The notes: generated from the letters alone by a model not told the origin. A DNA stretch of 64,000 nucleotides from Rubripirellula amarantea (GCF_007859865.1 NZ_SJPI01000002.1:124001-188000); one strand, 5' to 3'; counted from the first letter of the stretch, positions 49,975-60,167 are shown. Made by a program: numbers and translations.

Positions 49975-52176
49975 TCAGCGAAACGTTTTAGTGGCGTTAC
50001 GGCCGGATACTCGATGCCACTGATACATTTGGTCCAGCAGCGTTGCACCCAAGCGCCTTCGATCTAATGCAAACCGCACATTCCCCCGTTGCCCACTTTT
50101 CAGCGCGCCCGAGGTGGTCATGCTCAAATTGAGCATGGCTTCGGCACTAACGCGTGGGTCGACCAGTTTATAACGTTGGTGAACGTCTTGAGCCTGCGGA
50201 TTGGAGTACACGGCAAGCGGTCCGCCCAGCGAACTTGCGAGTGCCAGGTGCGTTAAATCTCGCGTTGCACGTGGGCTGAGTCGTTCGAACGTGATCTCGT
50301 CAATGATACGCCCCTGACCTTCGACCCAAACGTCGGCCGAGAACCGATCGTGATGTCGAAGGGTCACTGCATCATCCTGTCCGATCATGGCAACCAGCTT
50401 CATTCGAGTTGGATCCGCGATCACGAACAAACGCTTTCCTTCGGTAACAAGAGTTCCAATCTGTTCGACTAGATCCGAGTGAATCACCGCGCCATCAACA
50501 TCAGATTGAACGACCAAGCCGGCCAATCGAACCGTCAAGTCGTTCTTGCGTGAAGTCAGAGCGTTTTCATTCGCTCGCTCAATTTCTAACTCTACCAGCA
50601 TCTGATCGCGGCGAAGCACTCGCTGACGCTGCCGCGATTGCGAGATTTCGGTAGTCAAACGCTGCAGGTCGAACTCAAGTTCTTGGTTCTCTAGTCTCGC
50701 GAGCACTTGGCCCGCACGAACCGACTGACCAGGTTCAACGAGTATCTCACGAACAAAGCCGCGAACACTCGAGCGGATCTCGGTGGGGGCTTCGTGCGCG
50801 ACGACCATCGGAGCAATGACGCGTCGTTGATACGGAATCATCAGTACCGAAAATACTATGATTGCCAATGCACCGGTGACCCAACCAAAGTGTCGTCGAT
50901 TGATGCGCATTGGATCGTTCCAGTGAGTAATGAGTCGTAGGAGAGGCTTGCCAATCCAAAATGCGATCGCCAGCGCCGCCAGTAGCACGCCGGCGCCCCA
51001 AAACATTTGAGACGCAGCGATGGCAAGCGAAACGCAAATGAGTATCCGCCATGCGAATGCGGCGAGTCCGTAGAAGGCCACGATCATCACACGGCCTTCG
51101 GGCCAAGTCGGTCGAGCGACGGTCGCGCCGAGCCAGTATTTCTGGCGCATGAATGACAACCAGCGATTCGCGTTGGTTGACAAATTGGGCAGTTCAAGGT
51201 AGTCCGAGAGCATGTAGTAGCCATCGAAACGCATCAGTGGATTCAAGTTGAATACCAGCGTTGTGATCGTGGCGGTAACGATCAGGTTTCGCGCGTGCAT
51301 CTGAACGACCGGATCGCCGGAGTAGATCCAAACCCAGATCGCAATGCTTGCTAGGAACGCTTCGACCATCATGCCGGCGGCGGCGACGCCGATGCGATGC
51401 CACTTGTTGCGAAAGCCCCACGAGCTGCTGACCTCCACGTAGGGGAGCGGCATCATCAACACGAACATCACGCCGGCTTGGCCAACACTTCCGCCCAACC
51501 ATCGGCACGCGACGGCATGACCGAACTCGTGAACTCCTTTGACGATCAACCACGTCACAACAAGCCAGATCCAGTTGTTGCTGGCGAACACATTGCCGGT
51601 GCTGGCCCAAAAGGTCTTGTAGTTCCCGACCACTGCAACCAAAGTCGCCGACATCCACAGCATGAATACGGCAACGACATAACGATTGGCGAGGTACCGT
51701 TTCGCGAACCTTACGACGGGCGAAACGATGAATCCAGGATTTCCCAACGGTAGTTTTTGGAACATCGGGTTGATGGCACCAGCCAGTTGCTGATCGCGCA
51801 GGCTTCTTGCGCCGTCACTCACTCGCATCCCTGATCGAGAAGCACGTGTGTGAGCCAATCCTGCCTCGACGATCCATCCGCAAAGCGAAACGGCGTCCTG
51901 TTCGTCCAAAGCATCGAGCCCGTGTTTGGCTGCGGTAGTTGCCAATGCCTCGGCGACCGTCGTTCGTCCGTCAAGCAGAGAAACGAACGTGTATTCCGCT
52001 ACGCCGACGCGCGAGAATCGGCCCGAGGTCGGATCTTCGATCAAGAAACTCGGAACGTCGTGATGCATATGGCGAGTAATCCGCAAATCGTTTCGAACTT
52101 GCGGACACAACGACATCACCTCGACCGTGATCGGGTCGGATGCAAGTGGAGCGGTAGGTTGGTTTACGTGATTCAC
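49975..52176 (-). CDS. PqqD-like / M50 metallopeptidase / HlyD adaptor fusion (membrane)
   Basis: 733 residues. The N-terminal 110 residues look PqqD-like (FLIEDPTSGRFSRVGVAEYTF..LLDGRTTVAEAL). A multispan membrane region follows with the site-2-protease motif HEFGHA (His216, Glu217, His220) and the second motif NLNPLMRFDGYY (Asn312, Asp318). After further membrane segments (to about 440) comes an HlyD-type barrel-sandwich and coiled-coil domain (about 455-640: IRSSVRGFVREILVEPGQSV.. then SDVDGAVIHSDLVE). This architecture is used in peptide export systems, where an M50-HlyD fusion sits with HlyD and TolC partners. It starts 13 bp after the GAF-HlyD gene and ends 99 bp before the TolC-family gene. 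Likely role: processing and/or guiding exported protein across the envelope; inferred. Confidence 0.9.
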   Translation of the reverse strand: MNHVNQPTAPLASDPITVEVMSLCPQVRNDLRITRHMHHDVPSFLIEDPTSGRFSRVGVAEYTFVSLLDGRTTVAEALATTAAKHGLDALDEQDAVSLCGWIVEAGLAHTRASRSGMRVSDGARSLRDQQLAGAINPMFQKLPLGNPGFIVSPVVRFAKRYLANRYVVAVFMLWMSATLVAVVGNYKTFWASTGNVFASNNWIWLVVTWLIVKGVHEFGHAVACRWLGGSVGQAGVMFVLMMPLPYVEVSSSWGFRNKWHRIGVAAAGMMVEAFLASIAIWVWIYSGDPVVQMHARNLIVTATITTLVFNLNPLMRFDGYYMLSDYLELPNLSTNANRWLSFMRQKYWLGATVARPTWPEGRVMIVAFYGLAAFAWRILICVSLAIAASQMFWGAGVLLAALAIAFWIGKPLLRLITHWNDPMRINRRHFGWVTGALAIIVFSVLMIPYQRRVIAPMVVAHEAPTEIRSSVRGFVREILVEPGQSVRAGQVLARLENQELEFDLQRLTTEISQSRQRQRVLRRDQMLVELEIERANENALTSRKNDLTVRLAGLVVQSDVDGAVIHSDLVEQIGTLVTEGKRLFVIADPTRMKLVAMIGQDDAVTLRHHDRFSADVWVEGQGRIIDEITFERLSPRATRDLTHLALASSLGGPLAVYSNPQAQDVHQRYKLVDPRVSAEAMLNLSMTTSGALKSGQRGNVRFALDRRRLGATLLDQMYQWHRVSGRNATKTFR

Positions 52177-52189
52177 AACGACTTCGGTT

Positions 52190-53665
52190 TTACCAGGGCA
52201 CTCTCATGCAAACCTGTTCCCAGGCGCGGTGCAGCGCGATCCAACCGATCGCATGCTTGTCGCCCTGGATCTTTGCGTGACCTTTCATGCCGGGCCGCAG
52301 GCGGCCGTCGCGGTTCGCGAGTAAACACTCAGCGACGAAAACATTCTGGTCGTCCCGTACTTCACTTTGCGGACGGATCTTCGAGATGGTTGCGGTAAAG
52401 GTTTCGTTGCCAAATCCCGCGAACATCATTTCGACGTTGGTACCTTCTGCGATATGCGAAACGTCGTCGCTCGATACGCTCAGTTCAATTCGCAATTCCT
52501 CTAAGGGTGCAATTTCATAGAGCACCTGTCCCTGATCGACCGGGAAGTTTTCGCGACGGTCCATGCTTCCCGACAAAACGATGCCCGCGATCGGTGCGGT
52601 CAAGGTCAGGTTGCTTTCACGGTGACGCAGCAGATCAATTTGCGATTGTAGTCGTTGCATTTCCAATTCGGCTTGCATCGCTTCGGTTGTTTTGTGAGCC
52701 GCTAGGTGAGCATCATGTTGCTTTGCTGCTCGCCGTTGTTGGGCGATTAATCCAGCTAACTCCCAACGAACTTCGCGGCCGTCCATCGATGCGACAGGTT
52801 GATTGACCTCGACCACGTCACCCGGTTCGACCTTAGTTTGTTCCAGTAGACCGTCATGCGGCGCCACACAGAACCTGCGTTGAACCGGTTCGATAATCGA
52901 TGGTGCCGCGACTTGATAGGTGACCGGAATCCAGGCTGCGGCGATCACGCCAGCGATGCAAGCCCCGTTAACGGTTCGCTTCGCGACCGAGGCCGAGCGA
53001 AACCAGCGAATGGCTTTAGTGAAACGTGTGCCTTCGGCTCGCTCGCAAGCAGAGAGCACGTCGGCCAGCGGCGATGAGGACGCCGAAAGGAAGTCAATCA
53101 CGCGAGGATTGCTCGCGAGTTGCCCGCGTGAAGCAATCACCATCAAGCTGCCCACCGTGGTTTGCGACTTGGTGATCAGCGGCGTGGATACGACCTCGCG
53201 ATCGCGTCCGGCGACTTGTTGATGGCTTAGCATCGAATCGTTGTCTTGGCTCGGCGATGGACAAACGCCGATCGTTTCGCGAGTGATCGCTTCGTCGAGA
53301 CACGATTGGTAGAGCCGAACTTCTTCCGAATGTTTGTCCTGGTGAACGGTTCCGGAAATCGAAGCCACGTTCTGAGTTGCCCGCGATCCACTCCAACCCA
53401 ACACGACGCGAACGACGCCCAGGTGAGTTTGCAATTGGGATGTGAGTTCGTGGCATGCGGTCGAGAAACGATCGGTCGATGCGAGCGACTGCATCAATTC
53501 AACCAGCCAACCCGTGTTTTGGACTTGGCCTGATGCTTCGGCCAAACGCATCCTCAATTGCATCGTCGCGTCATCGGATGACGATGGATTGGGATGCGGC
53601 GGATGGACTTGGCGATGCGGAACCGCCTTGGCTGTGATCTTGGTGGTGTTGGGGTTGGACTTCAT
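52190..53665 (-). CDS. GAF-like / HlyD-type membrane adaptor
   Basis: The start is ATG 53665, which overlaps the stop of the upstream adaptor gene as ATGA, giving 491 residues and translational coupling. Residues about 35-205 look like a cytoplasmic GAF-like domain (WLVELMQSLASTDRFSTACHELTSQL..GVVRVVLGW, ending VGSLMVIASRG). One membrane helix lies at about 231-251 (NGACIAGVIAAAWIPVTYQV). The periplasmic HlyD-type part has the barrel-sandwich strand FCVAPHDGLLEQTKVEPGDVV, a coiled-coil hairpin and the return strand TLTAPIAGIVLSGSMDRREN. A cytosolic sensor fused to a periplasmic adaptor is unusual for type I secretion; it could link a signal to pump assembly. Ligand unknown. Confidence 0.85.
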   Translation of the reverse strand: MKSNPNTTKITAKAVPHRQVHPPHPNPSSSDDATMQLRMRLAEASGQVQNTGWLVELMQSLASTDRFSTACHELTSQLQTHLGVVRVVLGWSGSRATQNVASISGTVHQDKHSEEVRLYQSCLDEAITRETIGVCPSPSQDNDSMLSHQQVAGRDREVVSTPLITKSQTTVGSLMVIASRGQLASNPRVIDFLSASSSPLADVLSACERAEGTRFTKAIRWFRSASVAKRTVNGACIAGVIAAAWIPVTYQVAAPSIIEPVQRRFCVAPHDGLLEQTKVEPGDVVEVNQPVASMDGREVRWELAGLIAQQRRAAKQHDAHLAAHKTTEAMQAELEMQRLQSQIDLLRHRESNLTLTAPIAGIVLSGSMDRRENFPVDQGQVLYEIAPLEELRIELSVSSDDVSHIAEGTNVEMMFAGFGNETFTATISKIRPQSEVRDDQNVFVAECLLANRDGRLRPGMKGHAKIQGDKHAIGWIALHRAWEQVCMRVPW

Positions 53666-54522
53666 CGTCGTGTGCTCCCACCTTGATAACTTGGAACATG
53701 CGAAAGCTGAGTACGCGGGGAATCGAATCGGCAACGCAGTCCGCTGCGAATCTTGTGTTGCGGATTTTCGATCAAGACATCCATCCGCACACGGCCGCTG
53801 TCGGCCTGGGTTACCGCAGCGACGTATTCGACCTTCCCTCGCAGACGGCGTTCGCCAGCGCCGTTGGTCCGTTCCATCATCACGTCAACCGTTTCGCCCG
53901 CTTCGTACAAATCAGCCACTTCGGTAGAAACAAAGAAGGTGCAGCGAAGTTGGTCGAGTACCACGACCGTGGCAACGTGAGGATGACTGGAGGAAACATA
54001 CTCGCCCGCTTCACACAGGACATCAATCACCAGCCCATTGACTTGTCCGCGAACGAGGCGTTGTTCGAGTTGACCATCAATCTGCTTCACCTTCAGCATC
54101 GCGAGTTTTTGCTTTTCGAGGGCAGCGTCGTGATTGAGCGCTGCGATGTCGGCGTCGGCGGTTGCTCGCTTGGCCTCTTCGGGACTGACGGCTCCTTTTC
54201 CGAGCAGCTCGAGAACCTGTTCGCGACGGTTCTGCTTTATGTCACGCTCAATGGCTAAGCTCTCGATCTGGGTGGTGCTTTCAGCCTCTTGCACGGCAAT
54301 CAAACGGGAAGCCTCAAGGACGATCGAGTCCAACCGCAGAATTACCGAATCGGCCTGAACGCGATCACCTCGTTTGACGAACACGTCTGCAACGCGGCCT
54401 GATTCGGACGCCGAAAGCTCGATCGTTTGCACCGGTTCGGTGAACGCTTCGAACGACTCGGCAAGCGATGTCGACGTCGATGTCGCCGCGATCAATATCA
54501 AGAGGGTGAAGGTGAATTTCAT
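53662..54522 (-). CDS. Secreted HlyD/RND-type periplasmic adaptor
   Basis: I choose ATG 54522 (MKFTFTLLILIAATSTSTS), 5 nt after the SecA-like stop. The frame opens earlier (54570), but that would overlap the SecA-like gene by 43 bp without a signal peptide. 286 residues. After the signal peptide come the first barrel-sandwich half (VQTIELSASESGRVADVFVKRGDRVQ), a helical hairpin (roughly 55-140), the second half (GQVNGLVIDVLCEAGEYV) and a beta-barrel (LRCTFFVSTEVADLYEAGETVDV). This is the fold of a membrane-fusion protein bridging the inner-membrane components to a TolC channel. Its stop overlaps the next start, so it is translationally coupled to the GAF-HlyD gene. Confidence 0.88.
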   Translation of the reverse strand: MKFTFTLLILIAATSTSTSLAESFEAFTEPVQTIELSASESGRVADVFVKRGDRVQADSVILRLDSIVLEASRLIAVQEAESTTQIESLAIERDIKQNRREQVLELLGKGAVSPEEAKRATADADIAALNHDAALEKQKLAMLKVKQIDGQLEQRLVRGQVNGLVIDVLCEAGEYVSSSHPHVATVVVLDQLRCTFFVSTEVADLYEAGETVDVMMERTNGAGERRLRGKVEYVAAVTQADSGRVRMDVLIENPQHKIRSGLRCRFDSPRTQLSHVPSYQGGSTRR

Positions 54523-54527
54523 TGCGT

Positions 54528-56492
54528 TTAGCCTGTCTTTGCCAACGTGTTTTGAATGTTCTCGAGCCATGCATCGCGAGCCACCATCTGCCGACGCATT
54601 TCAAAACGTTTACGATCGATGTCGCGTTGCAACCCTGCGATGGCGGAATCAAGGTGTGCGGCAGTGATGCCGGTGGAAAGTTGGATCCCCGCGAGCGTCG
54701 CCGCGAGTTTCGGCTCATGGTTTTCAATCAGAGTGTCTTGGGGGCAAGCGAGGAATTGCACGCTGCCCGGGTCGCCCTGACGAGCCGCGCGACCGGCGAG
54801 TTGGCGGTCAACCCGCGGGGAATCTTGGTGCTCGGTCGCGATCACATGCAAACCGCCTGCGGCTTTGGCTTGCCCATCGACTGCGATGTCGGTACCTCGT
54901 CCGGCCATATTGGTGGCGATGGTGATGGCACCAGCTTGGCCGGCTCGCGAAACAACGTCGGCTTCGATTTCATCCTGCACACCATTGAGCAGCGTGACGG
55001 CCCGATTGAACGCACTGGCAACGGCATTGCTTTCCTTGATCGAGCGTGTGCCGATCAAAACCGGTTGGCCATTCCGAGATCGCTTCATCGCGTCGTCAAC
55101 GATGAAACGCATCTTGTCGGCATGGTTTGCGAAGTACCGAGCCGGAACGATTTGGCGTTGACTTGGTCGATGAGTGGGAATGATGTCGGTATCAAGTCCA
55201 TAGAATTCACGGAAGTCGGAAACGTTCTCGCCAGCCGTACCGGTCAGCCCGCTTAGCTTGTCGTAGTACTGGCAATAACGTTGGCGAGTGATGCGTGCTT
55301 GAGTCAGCGTTTCAATCGACGGTTCCAGTCCGGCGGCCACTTCGACGGCCTGATGCAAACCTCCTTGCCAGCGGCGTTCGTCATGAATGCGCCCCGTGTT
55401 GGCATCAACAATTTGCACTTCGCCCAATTGAACGACGTAGTCAACATCCGGTTTTAGACCGATACGCGCCTTAAGAGCGTTGTGAACCAAGACGGTCCAC
55501 GATCGAGCCATCTTTTTGCGAGGCAGATTCTCAAACGCCGTTCCAGCGAGTCGTCGGCCCGATTCGGTGAGTTCGATGATGCCACCGTTTTGGATTCGGT
55601 AGTCTTGGCCTTCGCTCAGCGACAACGCGAACTGGTCAGCGATCCGATACAAGGCGGGATCGGTTTGCGGGCCCGGGTCTTGTCCGCCAAGCACCAGCGG
55701 TGTATTCGCTTCGTCGATCAGGACACTGTCGGCTTCATCGATGATCGCGAACGCGCATGGTCGTTGAACGCTTGCCGTGGTTTGAAAATGTTGGCCTCGA
55801 ATTCGTTCGACAAAGCGATCTCCCAATCGCATCGCCTCACCTTTTCTTCGTTCAATTTGATCGCGTAAGTAATCGAACCCGAATTCGTAACCGGGACCGT
55901 AGGTGATGTCGCAGCCGTAAGCGATTCGTTTGTCGCCTGCTTCTTGTCCGGTATCGAGGTGAGCGATGGTAAGGCCCAGCAGTCGGAACGCCGGACGAGT
56001 CGTTTCATAGTCACGCCGAGACAGATAGTCATTGGTGGTAGCCACGTGCACTCCGCGACCAGCCAACGCAAACACGAAAGCCGGAATGGCGGTGATCAAC
56101 GTTTTTCCTTCGCCCGTCTGAATCTCGGCGACACGACCCTGGGCGAGTCGCCAGCCGGCGATCAGTTGCACGTCGTAGTAGGTCTTGCCCGTCACTCGCC
56201 GAACCGCTTCGGTGATCAGGGCAACTGCATCGATGATTGAGTCGTGTTTCACGTTGGCTTGCGAATCGCGCAGCCGGCAAGTCTCACTCGCTAGCATCTT
56301 GCTGGAGTGCTTTGCGAGCGATTCGGTTTGACGACGAACTGCGTCAACAAACGCTTGTTCGTTGAACCGACCGCTTCTCGGCCACGGAAAGCGAAATGAC
56401 AAGTGAGACCCAAAGTAACGAGAAATACGATTCTTCGGGTTTGATCGACTAGTGGGACGGTGCGAGGTGATTGCGATCGAACTAACCGGCAA
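54528..56492 (-). CDS. Shortened SecA-like preprotein translocase ATPase
   Basis: 654 residues against about 900 for housekeeping SecA. The motor is intact: Walker A TGEGKT (126-131), YGPGYEFGFDYLRDQ, DEAD box (252-255, then SVLIDEANTPL), the preprotein-binding-domain region, GLTGTAGENVSDF, IATNMAGRGTDI, and the arginine-finger motif DRQLAGRAARQGDPGS (562-577). After this only about 75 residues remain, so the helical-wing domain, most of the helical scaffold with its two-helix finger and the zinc-binding tail are missing. The N-terminus (about 1-45) is an Arg-rich extension. As first gene of the adaptor / M50-HlyD / TolC run, it most likely drives or recruits a specific export substrate rather than acting as general SecA. 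Whether it contacts SecYEG is unknown. Confidence 0.9.
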   Translation of the reverse strand: MPVSSIAITSHRPTSRSNPKNRISRYFGSHLSFRFPWPRSGRFNEQAFVDAVRRQTESLAKHSSKMLASETCRLRDSQANVKHDSIIDAVALITEAVRRVTGKTYYDVQLIAGWRLAQGRVAEIQTGEGKTLITAIPAFVFALAGRGVHVATTNDYLSRRDYETTRPAFRLLGLTIAHLDTGQEAGDKRIAYGCDITYGPGYEFGFDYLRDQIERRKGEAMRLGDRFVERIRGQHFQTTASVQRPCAFAIIDEADSVLIDEANTPLVLGGQDPGPQTDPALYRIADQFALSLSEGQDYRIQNGGIIELTESGRRLAGTAFENLPRKKMARSWTVLVHNALKARIGLKPDVDYVVQLGEVQIVDANTGRIHDERRWQGGLHQAVEVAAGLEPSIETLTQARITRQRYCQYYDKLSGLTGTAGENVSDFREFYGLDTDIIPTHRPSQRQIVPARYFANHADKMRFIVDDAMKRSRNGQPVLIGTRSIKESNAVASAFNRAVTLLNGVQDEIEADVVSRAGQAGAITIATNMAGRGTDIAVDGQAKAAGGLHVIATEHQDSPRVDRQLAGRAARQGDPGSVQFLACPQDTLIENHEPKLAATLAGIQLSTGITAAHLDSAIAGLQRDIDRKRFEMRRQMVARDAWLENIQNTLAKTG

Positions 56493-56819
56493 AGTCTACG
56501 GGGGGTGGGAGCGACCGCTCCTGGATTCGTTACGGTGTCCCCGTTGAGAGCCCAGCTTTGAGAACCCAGCAGCAGGAACCAGCGTGAGAAACACGCGCTA
56601 CGAACCCGACCAGCAACGCGTTTTCGAATCGCGTGATGGGAATTTGTGTCGGGACCAGCGGGCGGATCACCAAGGTCACGTCGGAATGGGGATTACAAAC
56701 CAGGTCCACCAAGAGCCGAATAAATTCCGTTCGACGGCGGGTTTCCCATTTACCGGGATCCTTCATAATGCTGGGTTTCACGCTCGACTTGACGAAAACT
56801 CGATCCGGTAGCCCCTCGC
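56493..56819. other. Divergent intergenic region between SecA-like gene and guaB
   Basis: 327 bp between divergently transcribed genes, so it should hold two promoters. An 83-codon minus-strand frame (56530-56781) shows no recognisable motif and is probably fortuitous. No clear promoter boxes or riboswitch are visible. Confidence 0.45.
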
Positions 56820-58316
56820 ATGACCCAGAACCCGTCCCACGCCAAAATCGGTCCGCTCGGAGTCACCTTTGACGACGTCCTGCTGTTGCCTCGGTACAGC
56901 GAAGTTGTCCCCAGCGAGGTTGACGTCAGTTCTCAGTTGACGGCGCGGATCAAGCTTCAAATTCCTTTGATATCATCGCCAATGGACACGGTAACCGAGT
57001 CCGACATGGCGATTGCATTGGCCAAAGAAGGGGGGATGGGCATCATCCACAAAAATCTTTCTTTGGAAGCTCAGACCGAAGAAGTGACCAAAGTGAAGCG
57101 TTCGGCCAATGGCATCATTGTCGACCCGGTCACGCTGTCGCCGGAGGTCAAAGTAGGTCGCGCCGCAGAGATGATGGACGTCGCAAACGTCTCTGGCATT
57201 CCGATTGTGCATGCGGACCAGACATTGGCTGGCATTTTGACTCGCCGAGATCTTCGCTTCCTAGAGGACCCAGACCTCCCAATTAGCGAAGTCATGACCC
57301 GTGAGAACTTAGTGACGGCTGTAGGGACTGTAACGCTTGAGGAAGCTGAGAGGATTTTAACGGGAAAAAGGGTCGAGAAACTTCTGCTGGTTGACGAAGA
57401 TAGAAAACTAACGGGACTCATTACTATCCGCGACATCGATATGATGAAGCGGTTCCCTCGAGCCTGCAAAGATTCGGGGGGGCGTTTGAGGGTCGGAGCT
57501 GCGATTGGTGTCGGCGACTTTGAACGGGCGGAAGCCCTAATCAAGCAAGGCGTTGACGTGCTGGTGGTGGATTCGGCTCACGGACACAGCAAGAACGTGA
57601 TGGAGACCGTGAAGGAAATTAAGAGCCAACGAGGTTGGGACATTGATGTCATTGCGGGAAACGTGGCCACGGCCGACGGAGCCCGGGCATTACTCGACGC
57701 CGGGGCAGACGCGATCAAGGTCGGCATTGGACCTGGATCAATCTGCACCACGCGAGTGATCAGTGGCGTCGGCGTTCCTCAGGTGTCCGCAATTTTGGAC
57801 GCTGTCGAGGTGGCGAATGAACGAGACAAACCAGTGATCGCTGACGGCGGAATTCGCTTCAGCGGTGACATCACCAAAGCGATTGCCGCGGGTGCTTCGA
57901 CCGTGATGATCGGCAGCCTATTTGCCGGTCTGGCCGAAAGCCCAGGCAAGATGATTCTTTACCAAGGACGGACGTTCAAGTCTTACCGCGGAATGGGATC
58001 AATGGGCGCGATGGTAAAAGGAAGTAGCGATCGGTACCGACAAAAGAACACCGAAGCGGGCAAGCTTGTCCCCGAAGGTGTCGAAGGTCGTGTGCCGTTC
58101 AAAGGGCCACTCAGTGATTACGTTTACCAACTTGTTGGCGGACTAAGAGCTGGGATGGGTTACATCGGAACACGGACGATCCAAGAACTCAGACGCGACG
58201 CGTTATTCACACGCGTCTCGGCTGCGACGGTGAGGGAGAACCACCCGCATGACATCGCGATCACGCAAGAAGCGCCGAACTACAGTCCTGACGCCAAGTC
58301 AGGCGATTCTGTCTAA
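56820..58316 (+). CDS. guaB: Inosine-5'-monophosphate dehydrogenase
   Basis: 498 residues from ATG 56820. The sequence reads as a complete bacterial [23 protein letters not shown] at the N-terminus, a CBS-pair insert (about 95-215, including [11 protein letters not shown] and [10 protein letters not shown]), the NAD/IMP site [12 protein letters not shown], the catalytic loop [18 protein letters not shown] with Cys309, then [19 protein letters not shown] and the flap [10 protein letters not shown]. It oxidises IMP to XMP using NAD, the committed step of guanine nucleotide synthesis. Its last 68 bp overlap the frame of the downstream gene if that gene's first ATG is used. Confidence 0.98.
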   Translation: MTQNPSHAKIGPLGVTFDDVLLLPRYSEVVPSEVDVSSQLTARIKLQIPLISSPMDTVTESDMAIALAKEGGMGIIHKNLSLEAQTEEVTKVKRSANGIIVDPVTLSPEVKVGRAAEMMDVANVSGIPIVHADQTLAGILTRRDLRFLEDPDLPISEVMTRENLVTAVGTVTLEEAERILTGKRVEKLLLVDEDRKLTGLITIRDIDMMKRFPRACKDSGGRLRVGAAIGVGDFERAEALIKQGVDVLVVDSAHGHSKNVMETVKEIKSQRGWDIDVIAGNVATADGARALLDAGADAIKVGIGPGSICTTRVISGVGVPQVSAILDAVEVANERDKPVIADGGIRFSGDITKAIAAGASTVMIGSLFAGLAESPGKMILYQGRTFKSYRGMGSMGAMVKGSSDRYRQKNTEAGKLVPEGVEGRVPFKGPLSDYVYQLVGGLRAGMGYIGTRTIQELRRDALFTRVSAATVRENHPHDIAITQEAPNYSPDAKSGDSV

Positions 58317-60153
58317 CCAACCCAGTTGCTCGGTGGTCTCCACCGTGCTGCGCAGGATCGTCCATGGCGGAGATCGTCGGGCGTCACTTGTTGCCGCACT
58401 GTTGCTGGGCAGTTCCGTTTCGCTGGCTCAGCAACCAATCATGCGGCCGGTGCCTCGCACCGCGGAAGTTCAACGATCTGCTGCGATCACACCCTCGCAG
58501 CGACCCGTTCAAGCGAACTTGAAGTGGCGTCGTAGTCCCAACATCGCCCCGGTTACTTCGGTCGCCCCGGTCACTACGGTCACTCCGCCCAACCAAGTTT
58601 TCGAAGAGCCATCGTTGCAGGTCGCCCAGTCGTTGCAGGTGGCGCAGTCGCAGCCTGAACTACGAAGCGTCCGTCAGCCCATGTCGCATGCTCAAATGCA
58701 TGATCCATCGCTCGCACAATCACCCGATCAAACCATCACGCCAGCCGCGTACCTTGGTCGACCTGAGCGACCAGGCAGCTTGTTGGACAACTCAATGCCG
58801 GGTGCCAGTAGTATTGCTGCGGCTCCCCAAGGCCAAGCCCGACCCTCGGATTACTTCACCGATCCGTTCGGCGACGATATTCAATCGAATCAATCCACCC
58901 AGAGCTTGAGCGCGCCTCGCACTGGAACACCGGCTCAAACTCAACCCCTCGAGCAGACCCCTGCGATGATGCCTCAGGGCGGTGAGTTGTCAATGCCAAA
59001 CGACCTGCGAGAAAAGGCTCAGTCGGCCTTGGAATTGCCCGGCAATCAATTCGAGCCACCTGCCGATTTGGACATGGGTGACGGATTGTTTGATCCGCCC
59101 GAGCTTCAACCCGTTGAAGAACCGCCACGCATGAAGCTGAAAACGCCTGACGATGGGCCTCAGTTGCGTGACCTGCTTCGCGACAACACTCCGCAAGAAA
59201 GCGATGACCTTGATGCCGAGAGCGATGATTCGTTGGACGCGTTGCCTGAACCCAACGGTGAAGCGAAGAAGCGTGAACCTCGTAGCCAAAGCGATCGAAG
59301 CGGTGATAGTGCCGACGATACCTTCGACAATCCTTTCAAGCGTCGTTCGGATGCCAACAAAGACGACATTTCTGACGCGCTCGATGCCGCGGACCGCGCT
59401 CGGTTGAACTCCGACGACTTTGACGAAGACGGCGATTTGGATAAGGACCGTGAAGAACTCACCAAGTCCAAAGGTTTGTCCTGCACTGATTTCCGTGATC
59501 AGATTCGTAAACGCACCATCGACCAAGTCTCGCTTGATATCAGCGCACCCTACCGGCCTGATGAAATCGACGAAGAACGCTATGAGAAGTTGAAAGCCAA
59601 GTTTGATGAAGCTCAAGCGATTCGCCAATGGCGAAACATCGAAGGCATGCCGCTTGCGAGCGGACGACTGCGTGACTTGGCCTACGAAAAGGCGGTCATC
59701 GAGACCGAGTATGGATCGTTGGAAACCTTGCCGATCAATGGCTTGAGCGAAGCCGATTTGGCTTACATCAACGAAAACTGGGGCTTGCCGCAAGAATGCT
59801 TACTCGAACAAGTCGCCTATGTGCCTCGTTCGTGGACGCCGGCGACGATGACGTGGAAGGCATCGAACTTGTGTCACAATCCGTTGTACTTCGAAGATGT
59901 CAACCTAGAACGCTACGGTCACACTCACGGGCCCGTGCTTGAACCCATCGTTCAGACCGCTCACTTCTTTGGCAACATCGCGGTGCTGCCTTACAAGATG
60001 GGCGTGCATGGTCCAACCGAATGTCAGTACTCGTTGGGCTACTATCGCCCTGGCAATTGTGCCCCGTGGATCAAGCCACCGGTACCACTGAGCCTGCGAG
60101 GTGCCTACTCGCAAGCCGCCGTGATGACCGGAATGTTCTGGCTCATCCCTTAG
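58249..60153 (+). CDS. Planctomycete-specific secreted protein, Pro/Gln-rich with acidic mid-region
   Basis: Up to 634 residues from ATG 58249, which lies inside guaB; GTG 58333 or 58345 would remove the overlap and leave a clear signal peptide ([20 protein letters not shown]). The first half is low-complexity (repeated LQVAQS, Pro/Gln-rich); residues about 270-410 are very acidic. The last 200 residues are a distinct folded domain with CxxxxRxxIRKR, [40 protein letters not shown] and an ending [20 protein letters not shown] recall that kind of ending in other planctomycete proteins but know no function. Probably periplasmic or envelope-associated. Five 17-bp repeats follow right after the stop. 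Confidence 0.88.
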   Translation: MTSRSRKKRRTTVLTPSQAILSNQPSCSVVSTVLRRIVHGGDRRASLVAALLLGSSVSLAQQPIMRPVPRTAEVQRSAAITPSQRPVQANLKWRRSPNIAPVTSVAPVTTVTPPNQVFEEPSLQVAQSLQVAQSQPELRSVRQPMSHAQMHDPSLAQSPDQTITPAAYLGRPERPGSLLDNSMPGASSIAAAPQGQARPSDYFTDPFGDDIQSNQSTQSLSAPRTGTPAQTQPLEQTPAMMPQGGELSMPNDLREKAQSALELPGNQFEPPADLDMGDGLFDPPELQPVEEPPRMKLKTPDDGPQLRDLLRDNTPQESDDLDAESDDSLDALPEPNGEAKKREPRSQSDRSGDSADDTFDNPFKRRSDANKDDISDALDAADRARLNSDDFDEDGDLDKDREELTKSKGLSCTDFRDQIRKRTIDQVSLDISAPYRPDEIDEERYEKLKAKFDEAQAIRQWRNIEGMPLASGRLRDLAYEKAVIETEYGSLETLPINGLSEADLAYINENWGLPQECLLEQVAYVPRSWTPATMTWKASNLCHNPLYFEDVNLERYGHTHGPVLEPIVQTAHFFGNIAVLPYKMGVHGPTECQYSLGYYRPGNCAPWIKPPVPLSLRGAYSQAAVMTGMFWLIP

Positions 60154-60167
60154 TCCGATCTCATCCC

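Noticed and set aside
56530-56781. 83-codon minus-strand frame between SecA-like gene and guaB
   Set aside because: No recognisable motif, no start site support; kept only as content of the intergenic region.
58990-59793. 267-codon minus-strand open frame
   Set aside because: Lies wholly inside the secreted-protein gene on the other strand and mirrors its acidic codons; no domain recognised.
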